A stretch of 64,000 nt of DNA, taken from NCBI RefSeq assembly GCF_001649575.2, contig NC_051437.1, positions 16,521,507-16,585,506 of the forward strand, in the 5' to 3' direction. Shown here in pieces: positions 37,413-49,420 of this stretch. Within the stretch, counting starts at the first letter, position 1. Each line of letters begins with the position of its first letter. Below the pieces are notes generated by a model. It did no database searches. It saw only the letters and a list, made by a program, of their open reading frames with translations, and had not been told where the DNA came from. The DNA is from Kryptolebias marmoratus. Lineage: Eukaryota > Chordata > Actinopteri > Cyprinodontiformes > Rivulidae. The position numbers and the translations under genes were made by a program.

Positions 37413-37930
37413 GTTACTGAGGATGTCCTTCCTTCCTTTACCTAATAATATTTGCAAACCTGATAACATTTTAGAGAGAAAGCTCACTCAGTTCTGACTG
37501 CCTGCAACAAGCTGAGTGGACAGGTGAAAACCTTTAAGCTGTTTGCTGAGAATTAAAAAAAAAACAGGAAGTTGTTCATGTATTTCATTTCAGACGGGAT
37601 AAAGTTGTGTATAGGTTTGTTTATGTGACCTGATGAAACAAAACCATAGAAGTGTAAATATTCCTTCCACATTATTGTTTAAATTGATTAGGAGCTGATA
37701 AAGATGAAACATTATTTATGTGACCGTTTGCCTCAGTTAGTGTTTCAGTTCTCTGAACAGACACCAGATGGCAGTAGATGTAACTTCTTCAAAACTTGAT
37801 TTTAATGTGATAAATGGTTCTTAAATGAATGTAAATGCTTTGCTCTTCCTGTCGGATGCGGTTTGATATATTTATCTACAAATCTTGTGCTTTGATATGT
37901 GAATCCAACAAAATAAAAAGTATAAAATGT
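37413..37930 (+). other. Receptor 3' UTR, overlapping the probable apobec2 3' end
   Basis: The + strand signal AATAAA lies at 37912-37917. On the - strand no TTTATT complement of AATAAA is present between about 37530 and 38118; the nearest candidate for apobec2 is ATTAAA (TTTAAT on + at 37801-37806). The two convergent transcripts may therefore overlap. Confidence 0.5.
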
Positions 37931-38118
37931 TGCCTCGAGAGCTCATTCATTGTAATGTCAGTCTTCACCATCAGATCTCACAGCAAAAAAGACATCAGGC
38001 CCCGTTTGTGGGTCAGTCAGTGGAAACCTGTAACAGTAACAAGACAGAAAGCCTTATCATTATCCAAGCTAGCACAAAAAAAAAAACTGTAGGTTTCACA
38101 TTCAGTAGTAACTTACAT

Positions 38119-41100
38119 CTAGTTGAGAATATCACCCAGTTTCTCCAAATAATACTCGTAGTTCTCCTTGCAATCTTCCCACGGTGTGAATTCCTCATCC
38201 TCCTTGTCCACGTACATTTCCCAAACAAGCTGGAAGTCAGCTGGCTTCATCATTCGCAGTTTGCAGCCGGCCTGAGCGAGAGCCTTGAGGCCTTCCCTGA
38301 TCTCCGGCTGCTCCCACTCGAAGAGACGGGAGCAGAATATGGTGAGGCGAAGCTTTTTGCGCTGCTGGAGGATGGCGGCCAGCTTGGCTGCACAGGCTGC
38401 GCAGGGGCTGGAGGATACGAACCATGTGACCTCGTGTTCTTTGGAGGAGTTCGGGAGCACCTGCAAAACAAACGGCAGGGATTGTCAAGGCTGTGAAAAT
38501 CCAAAGCAACATTAAACCATAGACGATATAAGGTGTAAAAAACACTGTGGAGGCCAAGTTGAGTACTGATGGACCAAGACAATGTTTAAGTTTGCTAAAA
38601 TGACTTCCAATTTGAGCCTAAAAGACTTTAGACTTTAGCACTTAATTGTGTTTTTTTTTTTTTTTTTGCTGTGAAATTGCATCAGCTCTTCGCAGCAAAA
38701 AACAAAACAAAACAAAACAAAAAAACATTCCTGCATCCATAGCATGAAAGATTTGACAAACATTAAAAATAAAAAGTAAAAATCTGGTGCTTTTCGAGAA
38801 GGAAGTGTTATGAACTGATCAAGGTTAGTTAGAACTTCTAGGCTAGAAATGGCAAAAGGGAAGTTCAGAGAAATAAAAGTAAGAATTTCATTAAGAGAAC
38901 CTGTGTTTGGCTGCTAAGCGTGGCGGCTGGGAGATCGTTTTATAGGATTGTGTTGCAGAGTTTCCAAAATTAGAATAGGGGTCAGAGCATTAGGCTATCA
39001 GGTTTCCTTCATGTAAAACCAGCTGCCAATCTAAAGTTTGTTCTCTACTTTTAAAATGACGTGTATAAGTTTAGTTAGATTTTAAAGTTATGGCTGTTTT
39101 AGATTATTCCCTTTTAATTTAGACCTGACCTGACTCTTAAATTAGAATCTTTCCTCACTCTGCTTCCGTTACCCTCAGTGTGCCATTATTAATGCATTTG
39201 ATTAATTTGAGATTGTTGCTTGCTTGACATTATTTTTGTGTGTTTGCTTGGGTCTGTTCTGTCATTTCAGGCCATCAAACAGCTAAAGGATGATGCTGCT
39301 GATCTTTAAGTGAACAAAACCAATATTTTAGAAACATATTTATACTGAGCTGGACTGAACAAACAAGACTGGACTGGATCAGAAAAGAGAATTGGGTTTG
39401 ACTGAACTGAATTAAAGTAAATAGGATTAAATGTAATATGTATGCATGTTTGCTTTCTCTGTTAAGTGCCTGGAGAGGACTTCTGTTGTGAATTAATGCA
39501 AAAGAATTGAATTAGACTGAAGTTGGCAGCACAGGAATATTTTAATGCCAGAATGAAGAATGAATTAAATTGAATAAATGCACAATCTGGAGGCATCTGC
39601 ATAAAAACAAACTAAAGATGAGAGGAGTTTGCTTTTTACAACAGCATGATTATCCCGAACAAACTTCAAAATCTGTGGCTAGACTTCAAAATAGCAACGC
39701 GGGCAGCCTCAGAACCACACAGAACTACAAGCCCTTCGCAGGAAGAATAGCAAGATATCCCTGAATAAGAACTGAAAATCTTCAATAAAACAAAAAGCAC
39801 CATTTGTCCAAAAAGGTTTTTCTAAAAGATGACAATACAAGCTTCAAAAGAAGAATAAAAGCTGTAGGCCCTTTACCTTGTAGTGTGAACGCTGATTCAA
39901 CATTCACTCTTATTGTCTTCCTTTTTTTTAATTTTCCCATACATTTTTTTAAACAAACTACGTCTGCATACTTTGTGCTATTTTAGTCAGTCATGTATTT
40001 AAAAGTTCAGCTAATTGAGGAGATGGGTGTTGTGACTTGGATTTTGTGACATTTATAGTTTTCATAATATTTCACATTATTTAAAAATACTGTCCATAAA
40101 AACAACTAGAAATCTTTTTAACTTCTTCAAAAACATAGTTTTTTATATTAAAAAATCTGCTTCAGTGTACATTTTTTGTCTTCATGCGCTTGTTTAGGTT
40201 TTCAGCTATTTTTTTTTTGCTACTTTTAGCTTCTAGCTACCATTTTGCTACTTTTACCTTTTTACTAGCCTCTTGCTACATTAGCTTTTACATAATGTTT
40301 CACTTCTTTTAGCATTTAGCTAGTGTTTTGCTTCTCTTAAATTTTTTCAGCTTTAACAACTCAGGTTTCAGCCTCTCTGACATATTTCAACAAAGTTATT
40401 CAGCATTCATGCTGCATTATTGCAGAAAATGCAATGCCTCTTGACTTTATTTCTTCTTCTTCTTTTTATACCAAATGGAGTCAGCGTTGCTTTCACATCT
40501 TTTTGGAAATCAGGTCACCTCAGAACAGCATCTCGGTGCCACGTTTTGATTTTGCGCTACAATGGGAGCTTTCATCACCTGTTGAAAGAAGGCCTCTTCA
40601 GCGTGGGCCATGGCATGCTCATCCTCCATGTAACCTTTCAGAGGCTCTGTGTCGCCTCCTGCCGTGTCCACTCTGAAACACAGGAAGGTTTTGTTCCTCC
40701 CCGACGAATACTCCACATTCCTGAACTGAAACTTGAAGAAGAACGGGCTCATCCGCTCCCTAACAGAGAGTCACAGCGAGAGTTTTCATCAGTGTTAGCC
40801 TTTTGAAAGAATTCACAAAACGCTGTGCACGTTTTTTTTTAACTTTAAAAGCAATTTGTCACTTTTCAGAGTGCGGTAATATAAACTGCTGCTTCTATGA
40901 ACAAAGTAAGCTTCCTAATCATCACAGAATCTGATCAGAGAGCGTGTCAGCCTCCTACTAAGCACATTCTCCTGCTGTCTTGCTTCAGTAATCATTCATT
41001 ATGTTGTATATAGAGAGACAGATGGATCCCAGATATAGATCTCCTATAGCTTTGATATCAAACAGGCTTAAAGAACAGAGAGCAGAGAACAGATGCTAGG

Positions 41101-41614
41101 CAGAGTGATACAGGAGGCCCCAACGTCTACATGACTCATCCCTATTCTTACCACCGAGCTAGACAAATGAAGGCAGGTGCAAATTATTTGTACCTCTCCT
41201 CCCTAAAATAAAGAATATTCAAGCATGGGCTTTGAACTGTAGTGATAACCAAAAAGGAGATGTAAAAAAGAGCATACAGTAACAGCTTCTGACTTTAGCT
41301 GTCTGGCTAATTGTTTTTGTGTGTGTATTAAGGCTGACTCACCCTGTGACAATCTCAAAAGGAGGCAACTCAATGGGCTGATAGTCTCCATTATCCTCGC
41401 TGTTATTGGCCTCTGCTCCTGTTGCTCCTTCACCATTCCTCTTCTTCTCATCTGCCTTCGCCGGCTCCGGGCTCTTCTCTTCCTTCTTCACCTGTTTGTC
41501 AGGCTTTTTTACAGTTTTCTCTTTCCCCTTGTCTTTCTCCTTCTCGTCATTGACTTTGCCCTCCACCGTTTTCTCTTTCCTCTTAACGCCGAGCCGGCTG
41601 GTTCTGTCCGCCAT
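38119..41614 (-). CDS. apobec2: APOBEC2 cytidine-deaminase family protein
   Basis: Muscle-enriched AID/APOBEC family member; no robust deaminase activity is established for APOBEC2. Exons on the - strand: 41614-41343, 40759-40579, 38460-38119 (795 nt, 264 aa), GT-AG with matching phases. The zinc site is H143-A-E145 (HAEEAFF) with C171 and C174 (PCAAC). Conserved runs FEIVTG, FFKFQFRNVEYSSGRNKTFL and the C-terminus YYLEKLGDILN identify APOBEC2 and not AID or APOBEC1. Residues 1-80 are Lys/Glu-rich (KRKEKTVEGK.., KKPDKQVKKEEK), about 40 residues longer than in mammals. The start MADRTSRLG was chosen over an in-frame upstream ATG at 41761 because the intervening peptide looks like UTR. It is convergent with the Ig receptor. 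Vertebrates can carry more than one apobec2 paralogue; which one this is was not resolved. Confidence 0.93.
38461..40578 (-). other. apobec2: apobec2 intron 2 with low-complexity repeats
   Basis: Contains an (AAAAC)n tract at 38695-38725 and an AATTG/GGACTG-rich degenerate stretch at about 39340-39530. At 40184-40350 there is a degenerate array of GCTACTTTTAGC-like units. No coding exon was recognised; ORFs on + over exon 2 are antisense shadows. Confidence 0.6.
40184..40350. repeat. Degenerate GCTACTTTTAGC tandem array
   Basis: Several spaced copies of GCTACTTTTA(G/C)C, TAGCTACCATTTTGCTAC and TTAGCTAGTGTTTTGCTTC, a minisatellite-like pattern in the apobec2 intron. Confidence 0.6.
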
Positions 41615-42225
41615 GATGTTGCAGAAAGTAGGTGAGAGTGTTGGGGAAAAGAGACGGGGCGCGACAGAAATAGACAGAGAGGGAGAGTCGGTGTAAGTGG
41701 GGGTGATAACCCTCTTGCGTTTACAGAAATAGACCCCATTGTGTGCTGAGTTAGGGCTCAAGCATGTGCATGTCTGTCTGGGCGCGGGCAGCTCAGTTAA
41801 CTAGCCCCCCCTCCCTCCGTTTTCCATGCCCTGGTTATGGAAAGGCCAAAGGATAGTGCATGACAGAGCACAAACGTGGCCATGCAGAGTGTAGACAAAA
41901 AAAAGTGGAGTTATTTCTGCTGTACTTTAACGCAGTTGCCAAAGCAAGAGAGAAAAACACACTTCTCTTCAATCCATCAGGCTTTCCATCTGTCAGCAAG
42001 CCAGCAACAGGCAGATATTAATAACGGTGCTTGGCTGAGTGTGCAGGGGCTAACCAAGGCTATTTTGACACCGAACACCAGTTTTCTTTGTGCCAGCTCC
42101 AAAGCCCTGCAGTGCATTAGGCATTAGGAAAGCCATCTAAAGGTTACTGCAAATAGGGCAATATTAGGAGCAAGGCAGTCCAAACAAAAGCGAGCACAAT
42201 GCTTATGTGAGTATTAGCTCCTGGG

Positions 42226-42235
42226 CTATAAATAA
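42226..42235 (+). promoter_or_regulatory. Possible MEF2 site or TATA-like element upstream of apobec2
   Basis: CTATAAATAA fits the MEF2 consensus YTAWWWWTAR and lies about 0.6 kb upstream of the apobec2 start. A muscle enhancer role would suit APOBEC2, but a single 10-mer is weak evidence and it could also be a chance AT-rich match. Confidence 0.3.
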
Positions 42236-42439
42236 GAGTGCAGGGGTGCAGCATGTCCTGGTGTGCATGTGTCCATGGACAATCAATCTCTGAAATCACC
42301 CTGCATCAATATGTTGCTCTGCTGAGGCCATTGTGTGTGTGTGGTGGGGAGAAATTGGTTCAGTGAGGGCGTGTGTATTTGTGTGCAGATGGAAAACGTC
42401 TCTCTGCACTGCAGATATAATAACTCGAGGCAGGAGGGA

Positions 42440-43110
42440 GAGGACAGGATGGAGGGGCGAGGGGGGGGTGCAGTTCAATTACAATTTCCTCCCCTCCCGC
42501 AGTCTTATACTGTGCCAAGTAATTCATTTCAAAGGCAATTACCAATAGGACTGCATCCCAGCCTGGTCGACTAACTTGAATGGATGAGCTGTCAGAGCCG
42601 AGGGAGGGAGGAGGTACACTCACAAACAACACACCCAGGGAGAGAGCAGAAAACACATGTCTCGGCGACGAACACGTTCTCACACACACACACACACACA
42701 CATCTAAATCCACAGAGACATCCTGCGGTGATAATCATTAGGATCGCAGCGATCCTTGATAATTATTATCTGTGAGGGAAGTCTCACTGTATCTCCCGCA
42801 AATTAACAGAATTGATATGAAATGAATTTTAAGCAAAAACTGTTTCTGCAGCCCAGAGTTTTAAATCGACGGATTTCCGTTCTTGCTGTTTCAAATTAAT
42901 CAAAAACACCCTTGGTTTAGCAGTACAGTTTTCTGACCTTACTTGATGGTGGGGAGGGGGTAGCAGCTCCGTAGGCTGTGACAGCTCCCTGCCTGCCTGC
43001 TGACTCAAATTTTATTTTAATGAAATTATTGCAATTACCCTGCCTCCCCACTGGCCCATCCCCGACCAACAGAGGCAAACACGCACAAAATAATGCATTC
43101 ATTGTCCTTC
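42440..43110. promoter_or_regulatory. Candidate conserved noncoding (enhancer-like) segment
   Basis: A noncoding stretch between apobec2 and the BED gene that is GC/AT-mosaic and rich in homeodomain-type cores (TAATTC, ATCATTAG, GATAATTATTATC, CAATTACC). It has a perfect palindrome GGATCGCAGCGATCC at 42741-42755 nested in a longer imperfect one (42730-42770). A (CA)n tract lies at 42680-42702. It has no ORF or repeat signature. Conservation was not tested. Confidence 0.3.
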
Positions 43111-43903
43111 AAGGTAACAGCTAAAGAAGTAGCTTTAACATGTTGCAACGTAGGTCAAAAGTGAATTTCTATCATGTCATATTTCAAAATCCTTAAAGTT
43201 TGAAGGGTTGGAGAAAAGATTCCTTTTTATGTACAGTATGTCTGCCTCCAGTTGTTTCAGCTTCTCTACAGCTGCCAACCACACACACCTCTGTGTTAAA
43301 AAGTGTACTCATTTATTCTAAAATCCCAGTGAGGACGTACACACACACATAAAGAAAAGCAATATGATGCATGAATATACAGTATTGTTTTAGCAGTTGA
43401 CGTCATTCTTTAAAAAAAAGAAAAGACACAGAATAAAGTAATTGGGCGTCTGTACATGCGCTGTACATGAGTGAAAAGAAATCAGACGCCTCCGTATGCA
43501 TTAATTGGTCATGTGGTTATCATTGGTTTGTCAGTGCGGGTGGTGTAGACAGAAGCTGTCTTTCATGTGGAAAACGGAGAATACGAGCTTTGTGGTTGTC
43601 TAGAGACCCCGAACAGGCAAAATAATGTCAGAGTGAATGCTTTAGTATTGATTTGCTTCTAGCCGCGTCAGTCGACAGTGAGAGTCTGTATGCAAGCAAT
43701 CCACACTTAGGCCCATCTCGAGAATATAAACTGGTAGTTCTTTCAGTCTCATACTAAAAGGTCTGCAGTTTGAACACTACTTTATGTTGCTAGAATAGTT
43801 TCCTTGTAAAGCAAGAAATGTTTGTATCCAAGAAGTCACTTTACCAAAGGGGGGACAAATCTACAGATGCTGTTTAGATAAAAGAAAGTCTTGACTCATA
43901 GTT

Positions 43904-46900
43904 CTAAGTCCATAATAGTCTGTAGTTAGCTTTGAGGTAGATGAGCGTCTCCAGGTTCTTTGGTAAGACACGGCCTCTCTCTGGCAACAAAAGACACCCA
44001 GCTGTAGTGAAAATACTCTCCACCACTGTGCCACAAGCAGGTATGGTGAACGCTCTTTTAGCCACTTGGGCTAGCAGAGGAAAGTCAATAGCTTTACGGC
44101 GCCAGTAATGCAAAGCCTCCTCGTCTGTGGGCTCCTCCCGAAGGTAGACAGCCAACTCCTGTTCCAGGCTTTTAGCCTGTGTCGCAGGTCTCTGCTTAAT
44201 GAAGGAGAACAGCTTGCAAGGCCGAGAAAGCGACGAGACCGGAGACGGTGCCGGGACGGGAAGAGTTTGAGACTGAGAGTGAAAGTCTTTGTTGAGATCT
44301 GCCGAGGGGGAGGCTGAGGAGTGTTTGGACAACTCCTCTATGAGAACTTGCCTGTGCCAGTCAGGGTTGCTGCTCCATGTCAGCTTGAACTGGGGGTCCA
44401 GGGTGGTCGCAGTGATGTAGAGGGGGTTCTCCAGGATAGGGGCCAGGAGGCGTTCCAGAGACTGGCTCAGGCCAAGCAGCAGGGCGGGGCAGTGGGGAGC
44501 GGACGTCTCCGAGAGATGCTTCCGGAGGCCGAGGACGCAGGGCAGAGCCAGGCTGATGGACACGTGTCTGTCCGACTGGACGTCTGTCAGCATGTCTCCA
44601 TGCACCATATCCCAGGCCTCAGTGAAGGGCTCCAGAGTGTCAGTGAGCTCCCTCAGCAGGACTCTCTCTGTGGCACCCAGCGCCAGCTCCCCTGGACCGC
44701 TCATCTCCTCCAGGAAATCCACTGAGTCCAACAGCCGCCGCAGCACCTTCAGCAAAAACAAACAATCACACTTTCTTGTAGAAACATGTTTATTTGTCAC
44801 ACTTAATTAAACAGCTTCATAAACTCGTCTAATAATTTTTTGTTTAAATTACAACACTGCAAAAGTCTCGTGTCATCAATCATTTCTTTACATTTTGCTT
44901 CGAAAACACCTGAAGAACAACTGATCAAAACCGCTTTAAAAGAGAACGCATGGGTCTTTGAAAGCAAAATATGAAAGAATTGATATACTACAATATATTT
45001 TTTAACATCCTTCAGATTCAGTATGGATTCACCTACTCATTCAACATGAATGACATCCACAGTAAAAACTTCTACAGAGTCTGTTTACAACTACATTACA
45101 GTGTTTAAGGATTAGTTTAAGTTTCTACGCTGCTTCAAAATTGTGGAACCAGCTCTCGGCTGTCTTTTTTAGAGTTTGATCCCTGCAGTTGTACCCAGGA
45201 GGGGGGCGCTCCCACGTTCACTGAGCATCTTTTTTTTTTCATTTTGCCTGCTTTACTGCCCATGTAACTACAAGTTACCTTGGCTTGGTGTTGTTATTTT
45301 TTATGTTTGACTTTATTATCAATGAAACAAGCAGATGCTGTTGCTGAGTCTCGTTCTGCTGGAGGTGTTTTCTCTTTATAAGAGATGTTTTTTTGTTTCT
45401 TTTGGTCTCTACTGCCCCCAACTCCCACCTGGGAAATTTAATTGAATTCAAGATTCAATACAATCCATTAGTTTTCTTTATTTAGATGCTTTACCACCCG
45501 CCATTATATAAATGTAATTATACTGAATTGGATTATATGGAATTAGATTGAGCTGAATTGGATTGGATGGGACAGAACTTGACTGGATTGGATTGGACAT
45601 AATTGGACTTGAATCTCAGCTCTGTTGCTTTTTCAGTAAGGTGTACTTAAAAGTGTTTAATTGGCTGTATATAAATAATCCTAAATTAAACAATGAAACA
45701 ATTGCTAAAAGGCAGGATGTTCCAAAAAATTATTTTATTATTACACAACTTTAAAATTATTACTTGCCTTGAGCTGAGCGGCCCAGTCTCTTGAAGCATC
45801 GGGAATATTTCCCAATCCACCTGTTGTCAACCCATCAAAGACCTGGCTGAGTTTCTCAGGTGGTACGGCTGAGGTAATGTAGTTGTAGAAACACGCAGAC
45901 TTGGCCAGCGTAGAGGAGATCTGTGGGCAGGAGCACAGGCCCTCTCTAACACACTGTTCCAGGGAGCGCGAGAAACAGTCCACCCGAGAAACACCTAAAC
46001 CTTGCTCCCACGACTCCTCCCAGTCTCCTTCCTCCCCCCCTGCAGCGTGGCCGTTCCTGATCCGTTGCTCTGCGTCATTCCCGTTGTTTACCATCTCTGT
46101 GTCATCGCCGCCCTGTCCGTTAGTTAGGACAACTGGGACCAGGAAACCAGAAAGACAGCACGGCCTCGCTGTTGTCGTTGCCGGGGAAGGGTCGGCGACG
46201 ACACAAAACGCTCTCCCCGCCACGCCGTGAGACTGACAGACTTCATCAAAATCTGCAAGCACGCGGGTGCCAGAGCTGCCGCCACTCAGTGGGAGGCACG
46301 CCAGCAGAGCTGAGCGAATCTGCCAGTCAGATGCAAGATAATGGCAGGTGACGCCAAGGTACCTACAAAGAAAATGGGATGGGTGAACATTTGAGTGAGG
46401 GAATTTTAAAAAGTTCCTGGTTTTGGGGGGGTTAACATTAATTTTACCTCCTTACCCTGAAGTGGTTTGAGCTGAGCTGCTCCAAAGATCCAGACTGAGA
46501 CTGAGGGCCTGAGCTGACGCCAAGGCCTGACGGGTCGCCAGCTGGGCCTGGTAAGCGTAGGCTGGAAGGAGCTGGCCCTGAATGTAGTGCTGCGGCTCAG
46601 GAGTGTAACGTGGCTCCAGCAGCTGGAGCAACTCTCTGAAGCCTTGATTTTCCACTATGGACACCGGCTGCAGATCACGCACGATCATCTTAGCTATCGC
46701 CTCAGAGATCAGAACCTGCAGGGACAAAATGAAACCCACATTATCTTTCTTATGGCTTCTGGTTCAGGGTTGGAGCTATGAACCATCCGTGTTTCTCTGA
46801 ATGTACAGGAGCTGGATGCAATGGGAAATACCAATCAGCACCTAAAAACAACCACCAAAATAAAAAGCAGATTTATTTCCTGTTTTTATTATAGAAAAAC

Positions 46901-48919
46901 ATGAATCTTGTTTTGAATGCCACAATTTGAGCCTTACTATAATAAAACAACACTCAACTGTGCTTCACATACTTCTAAATATACGTGAATTTTATATGCA
47001 TCCAGGCCCAGCAACAAAGTTTCTAGGGGACCCGTCCCACCTGAGTGGTACGGCAACTAGCATGAAAAAAACTGAGGGTTAACCTACTTTCAGTGGATCC
47101 TTATTAAGATCTGTTGATCTATTCAAGTCCTTATTTTGACTGAATGGGAAAATTAAATTCTGTAGCGTGATTGTTCAATGTGTTGTTTTTTTTTTTTCTA
47201 GCCTTAGCCATGTGTTGCATTTTGGCTGTGTGAAAATCAAGATCATGAAGTTTTTACCAGAGAAGCGCTGCAGTGTTTGAACATCATAGTCGACAGAAAA
47301 CAGATGTCACACAAACCTTGTTGCCCCGACAGTGACTTGTATCTGAGACTGCCCTCGCGAATTAAATGTCCAAAGAAAGCCTTAGCTTTTTGTTTGAATC
47401 GAATGTACAGGCTGTGTTTGTTTTCTACATTGCAAATACACAACTACAGCTGCACGACGTCTGGATAAAACAACAACGCCAATAATGCTGCAAACCTACA
47501 TTTCATAACGTAGGCAGATGCACTTAGGCCTCATGGAAAATACAGTATATGTCAAGTCTGAATATTTTATAAACCCGCTAAATCCTAAATCCCACGCTGT
47601 CAGTAAGTTACAATACCTTGATTCAGTCAGAGTAAGGTTACAAAAGAATAGTCGATTTGCATCCTTTGATCATTTTCTTCTTCAATGTTTAGTTAGTTAT
47701 ATTTCTAATCTAGGTTAATGTGTTTAGGACTGACATAGCAATTGCACTTCCACATCCACAAAACCAAGTAAGTCTGCCAAGATGCTGTTATTCTCTCTGA
47801 TACATTGTGCAAGAGTGGCCTTAAAGCCTCCCGGCTTCATAACTCCCCATAAGTGTCCATCATAACTGTTGTTTAACGCAGCACTTATGTCGGATTCGAG
47901 TTAAGTAATGTTTCAGCATTTTCTTCGCTGCTAGTCATCCGAGTAAAACGTTACATTTTTGCTTTACCTTTAAAATGCTTCGACTGATGGCACCCTTAGT
48001 GTCAGATCGACTTGTCTGAGTCAAGTTAGTTGACTTAGACCGACGCTTGTCCGGAATTTAAACTCCTGAGAAATCGTTTTATGCTGCGACTCTGTGAACG
48101 CTTGAACACCTGTCATCTGTGCTCATGGGTGCAGGTTATGCAAAACAAAACAAAAAAAGGCCAACAAGTCCAAGATGGGGAGAAAATGCACTTGTGGGAA
48201 TCCTGTGATTCCGTCGACATTTGTAAGGGTCCGTAACGGGCGATGGACTGGAGCGGTACCTGGCGGGGGTCGTGCCGGTCAAACTTGGTCACCCCTGTTC
48301 CCGAACCTCCTCCTGCTCCTCCCTCAAGAGTCCCCGCTCCTCCGGCACCTCCTGCAGACCCTCCACCTCCTGCTCCAGCTGTCACAGGGAGAGCCAGGCG
48401 GGGGGTTCCTGCACTGGTGGTGAAGCTGTGCAGGCAGCCAGAGGAGTAGCCCTCTCTCTTCATATCCTTCCTTTTCACAAAGTCATCATACATAGCAGGG
48501 TGTTTACGCTGAATGGGGGAAGAGACAGACAAGACATTGTTTAGACTGACGTGATGTGTTCAACTGGGAATCATTTTCCAGAGGAGGAACGATAAACTCT
48601 CCCAGCAGAGAGAAGCAACAGCCTATAGATACATTTTTGCACTCATAACGCTGAATCCAACACCAGAGAGAGAGATGCTGTAGAGACAGCTGTTCCAGCT
48701 GCAGGCAAGCATAAAGCATCATTCATTTCTTAAAATGACCCGCATAACATTTCAGTTTGAGCACGTTACCTTGAGATGAGTAACGAAGTTGGACGTAACG
48801 CTCCGTTTCGCCTGGATTCTGGTGCCACACGCCTTGCAGTTGGACTCGATTTTCCCATTTTCGCCTTCAAACACAATATTGAAGTAATCCAGAATAGACA
48901 CCTTCGAGACTGACGCCAT
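43904..48919 (-). CDS. BED zinc-finger, hAT-transposase-derived protein (ZBED-like)
   Basis: Host gene derived from a hAT transposase; related ZBED proteins act as DNA-binding regulators. Exons on the - strand: 48919-48770, 48508-48260, 46715-46456, 46362-45768, 44746-43904 (698 aa), all phase-consistent. The BED finger has C28, C31, H48 and H53 (CKAC ... HLKRKH), split by intron 1. Residues 78-105 are Gly/Ala-rich. A hAT-like core follows (DRHDPRQ, SLSLDLWSSSAQ), then an acidic insert (GGDDTEM.., GEEGDWEESWEQ). The C-terminal hAT dimerisation region holds HYWRRKAIDFPLLAQVA and ends LKANYRLLWT. The intron after 45768 uses a GC donor (CAAG|GCAAGT). A possible poly(A) signal (TTTATT on +) lies at 43312. 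No flanking inverted repeats were seen and the ORF is intact across five exons, so it looks domesticated. Exact ZBED orthology is not assigned. Confidence 0.87.
45523..45612. repeat. Degenerate (GATTG)n-like array in BED-gene intron
   Basis: Repeated GAATTGGATT, GGATTGGATGG and GGATTGGATTGGAC motifs. It sits in the GC-AG intron 44747-45767, which otherwise contains no recognised feature. Confidence 0.6.
46716..48259 (-). other. BED-gene intron 2, nothing recognised
   Basis: 1.54 kb, AT-rich in the middle with a poly-T at about 47187-47199. No relic exon, tRNA or repeat family was recognised. Confidence 0.6.
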
Positions 48920-49420
48920 TGGAGCCGACAGTGTGCAGTTCCTCCGCTCAGGAGCGCAAGCGGGGAAGTGGCGACGACGATCCGGGGGAAATAATGTGAG
49001 GAGGAGTCTGATGAGGAGTCAAGCCTCACCTCGCCTCCGATCATGAGCGCAGGCCGGCGTGTTTACATCTCCCGTCCGGGCCGTGGCACTCCGAGCGAAA
49101 AAAAAAAAAAAGAAAGAAACGGTACTCCGACGCAAAGGAGAAGTGGATTTAGGCACCCATAAGAAATCGGCCGCAGTCAGGGCGACGGGTGCAGCTCGAT
49201 AACATGATCCAGAGGCCAGCATCCGAGCCTCCTGCGCTCCCGTCCGCCGTCCAGGACGCAAAGTGACGGGAGGCGGAGGAGAGGCAGAGCTCCGGGGGGA
49301 GGCATGCACACCGGGTCAGAACTAGACCAGGAAGTACGAGCAGTACGCGGGACTTTCGGGTCCAACATCGACTGTTCCCGGCAGCGTTCGGCTCTACGCA
49401 GCTGGCTGGATGTGACAGCA
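48920..49420 (-). promoter_or_regulatory. CpG-rich promoter region of the BED gene
   Basis: About 500 bp directly upstream of the ATG is clearly GC- and CpG-rich compared with its surroundings (GCGACGACGATCCGGG, CGGCCGCAG, GCCGGCGTG). This suits a TATA-less housekeeping-type promoter. The transcription start is not determined. Confidence 0.55.

Noticed and set aside
37927..38496. 189-codon + strand ORF, the longest on + in this area
   Set aside because: It covers apobec2 exon 3 in antisense and resembles no protein family.
40420..40806. 128-codon + strand ORF
   Set aside because: It is antisense to apobec2 exon 2, whose protein is clearly conserved; the ORF is a shadow.
41615..41761. Upstream in-frame ATG for APOBEC2
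   Set aside because: The added 49 residues have no APOBEC2-like character; MADRTSRLG is the more family-like start. Kept as an alternative only.
43904..48919. Active hAT transposon
   Set aside because: It has introns in five-exon form, no inverted repeats were found at the edges, and it has an acidic insert; a host gene is more likely.
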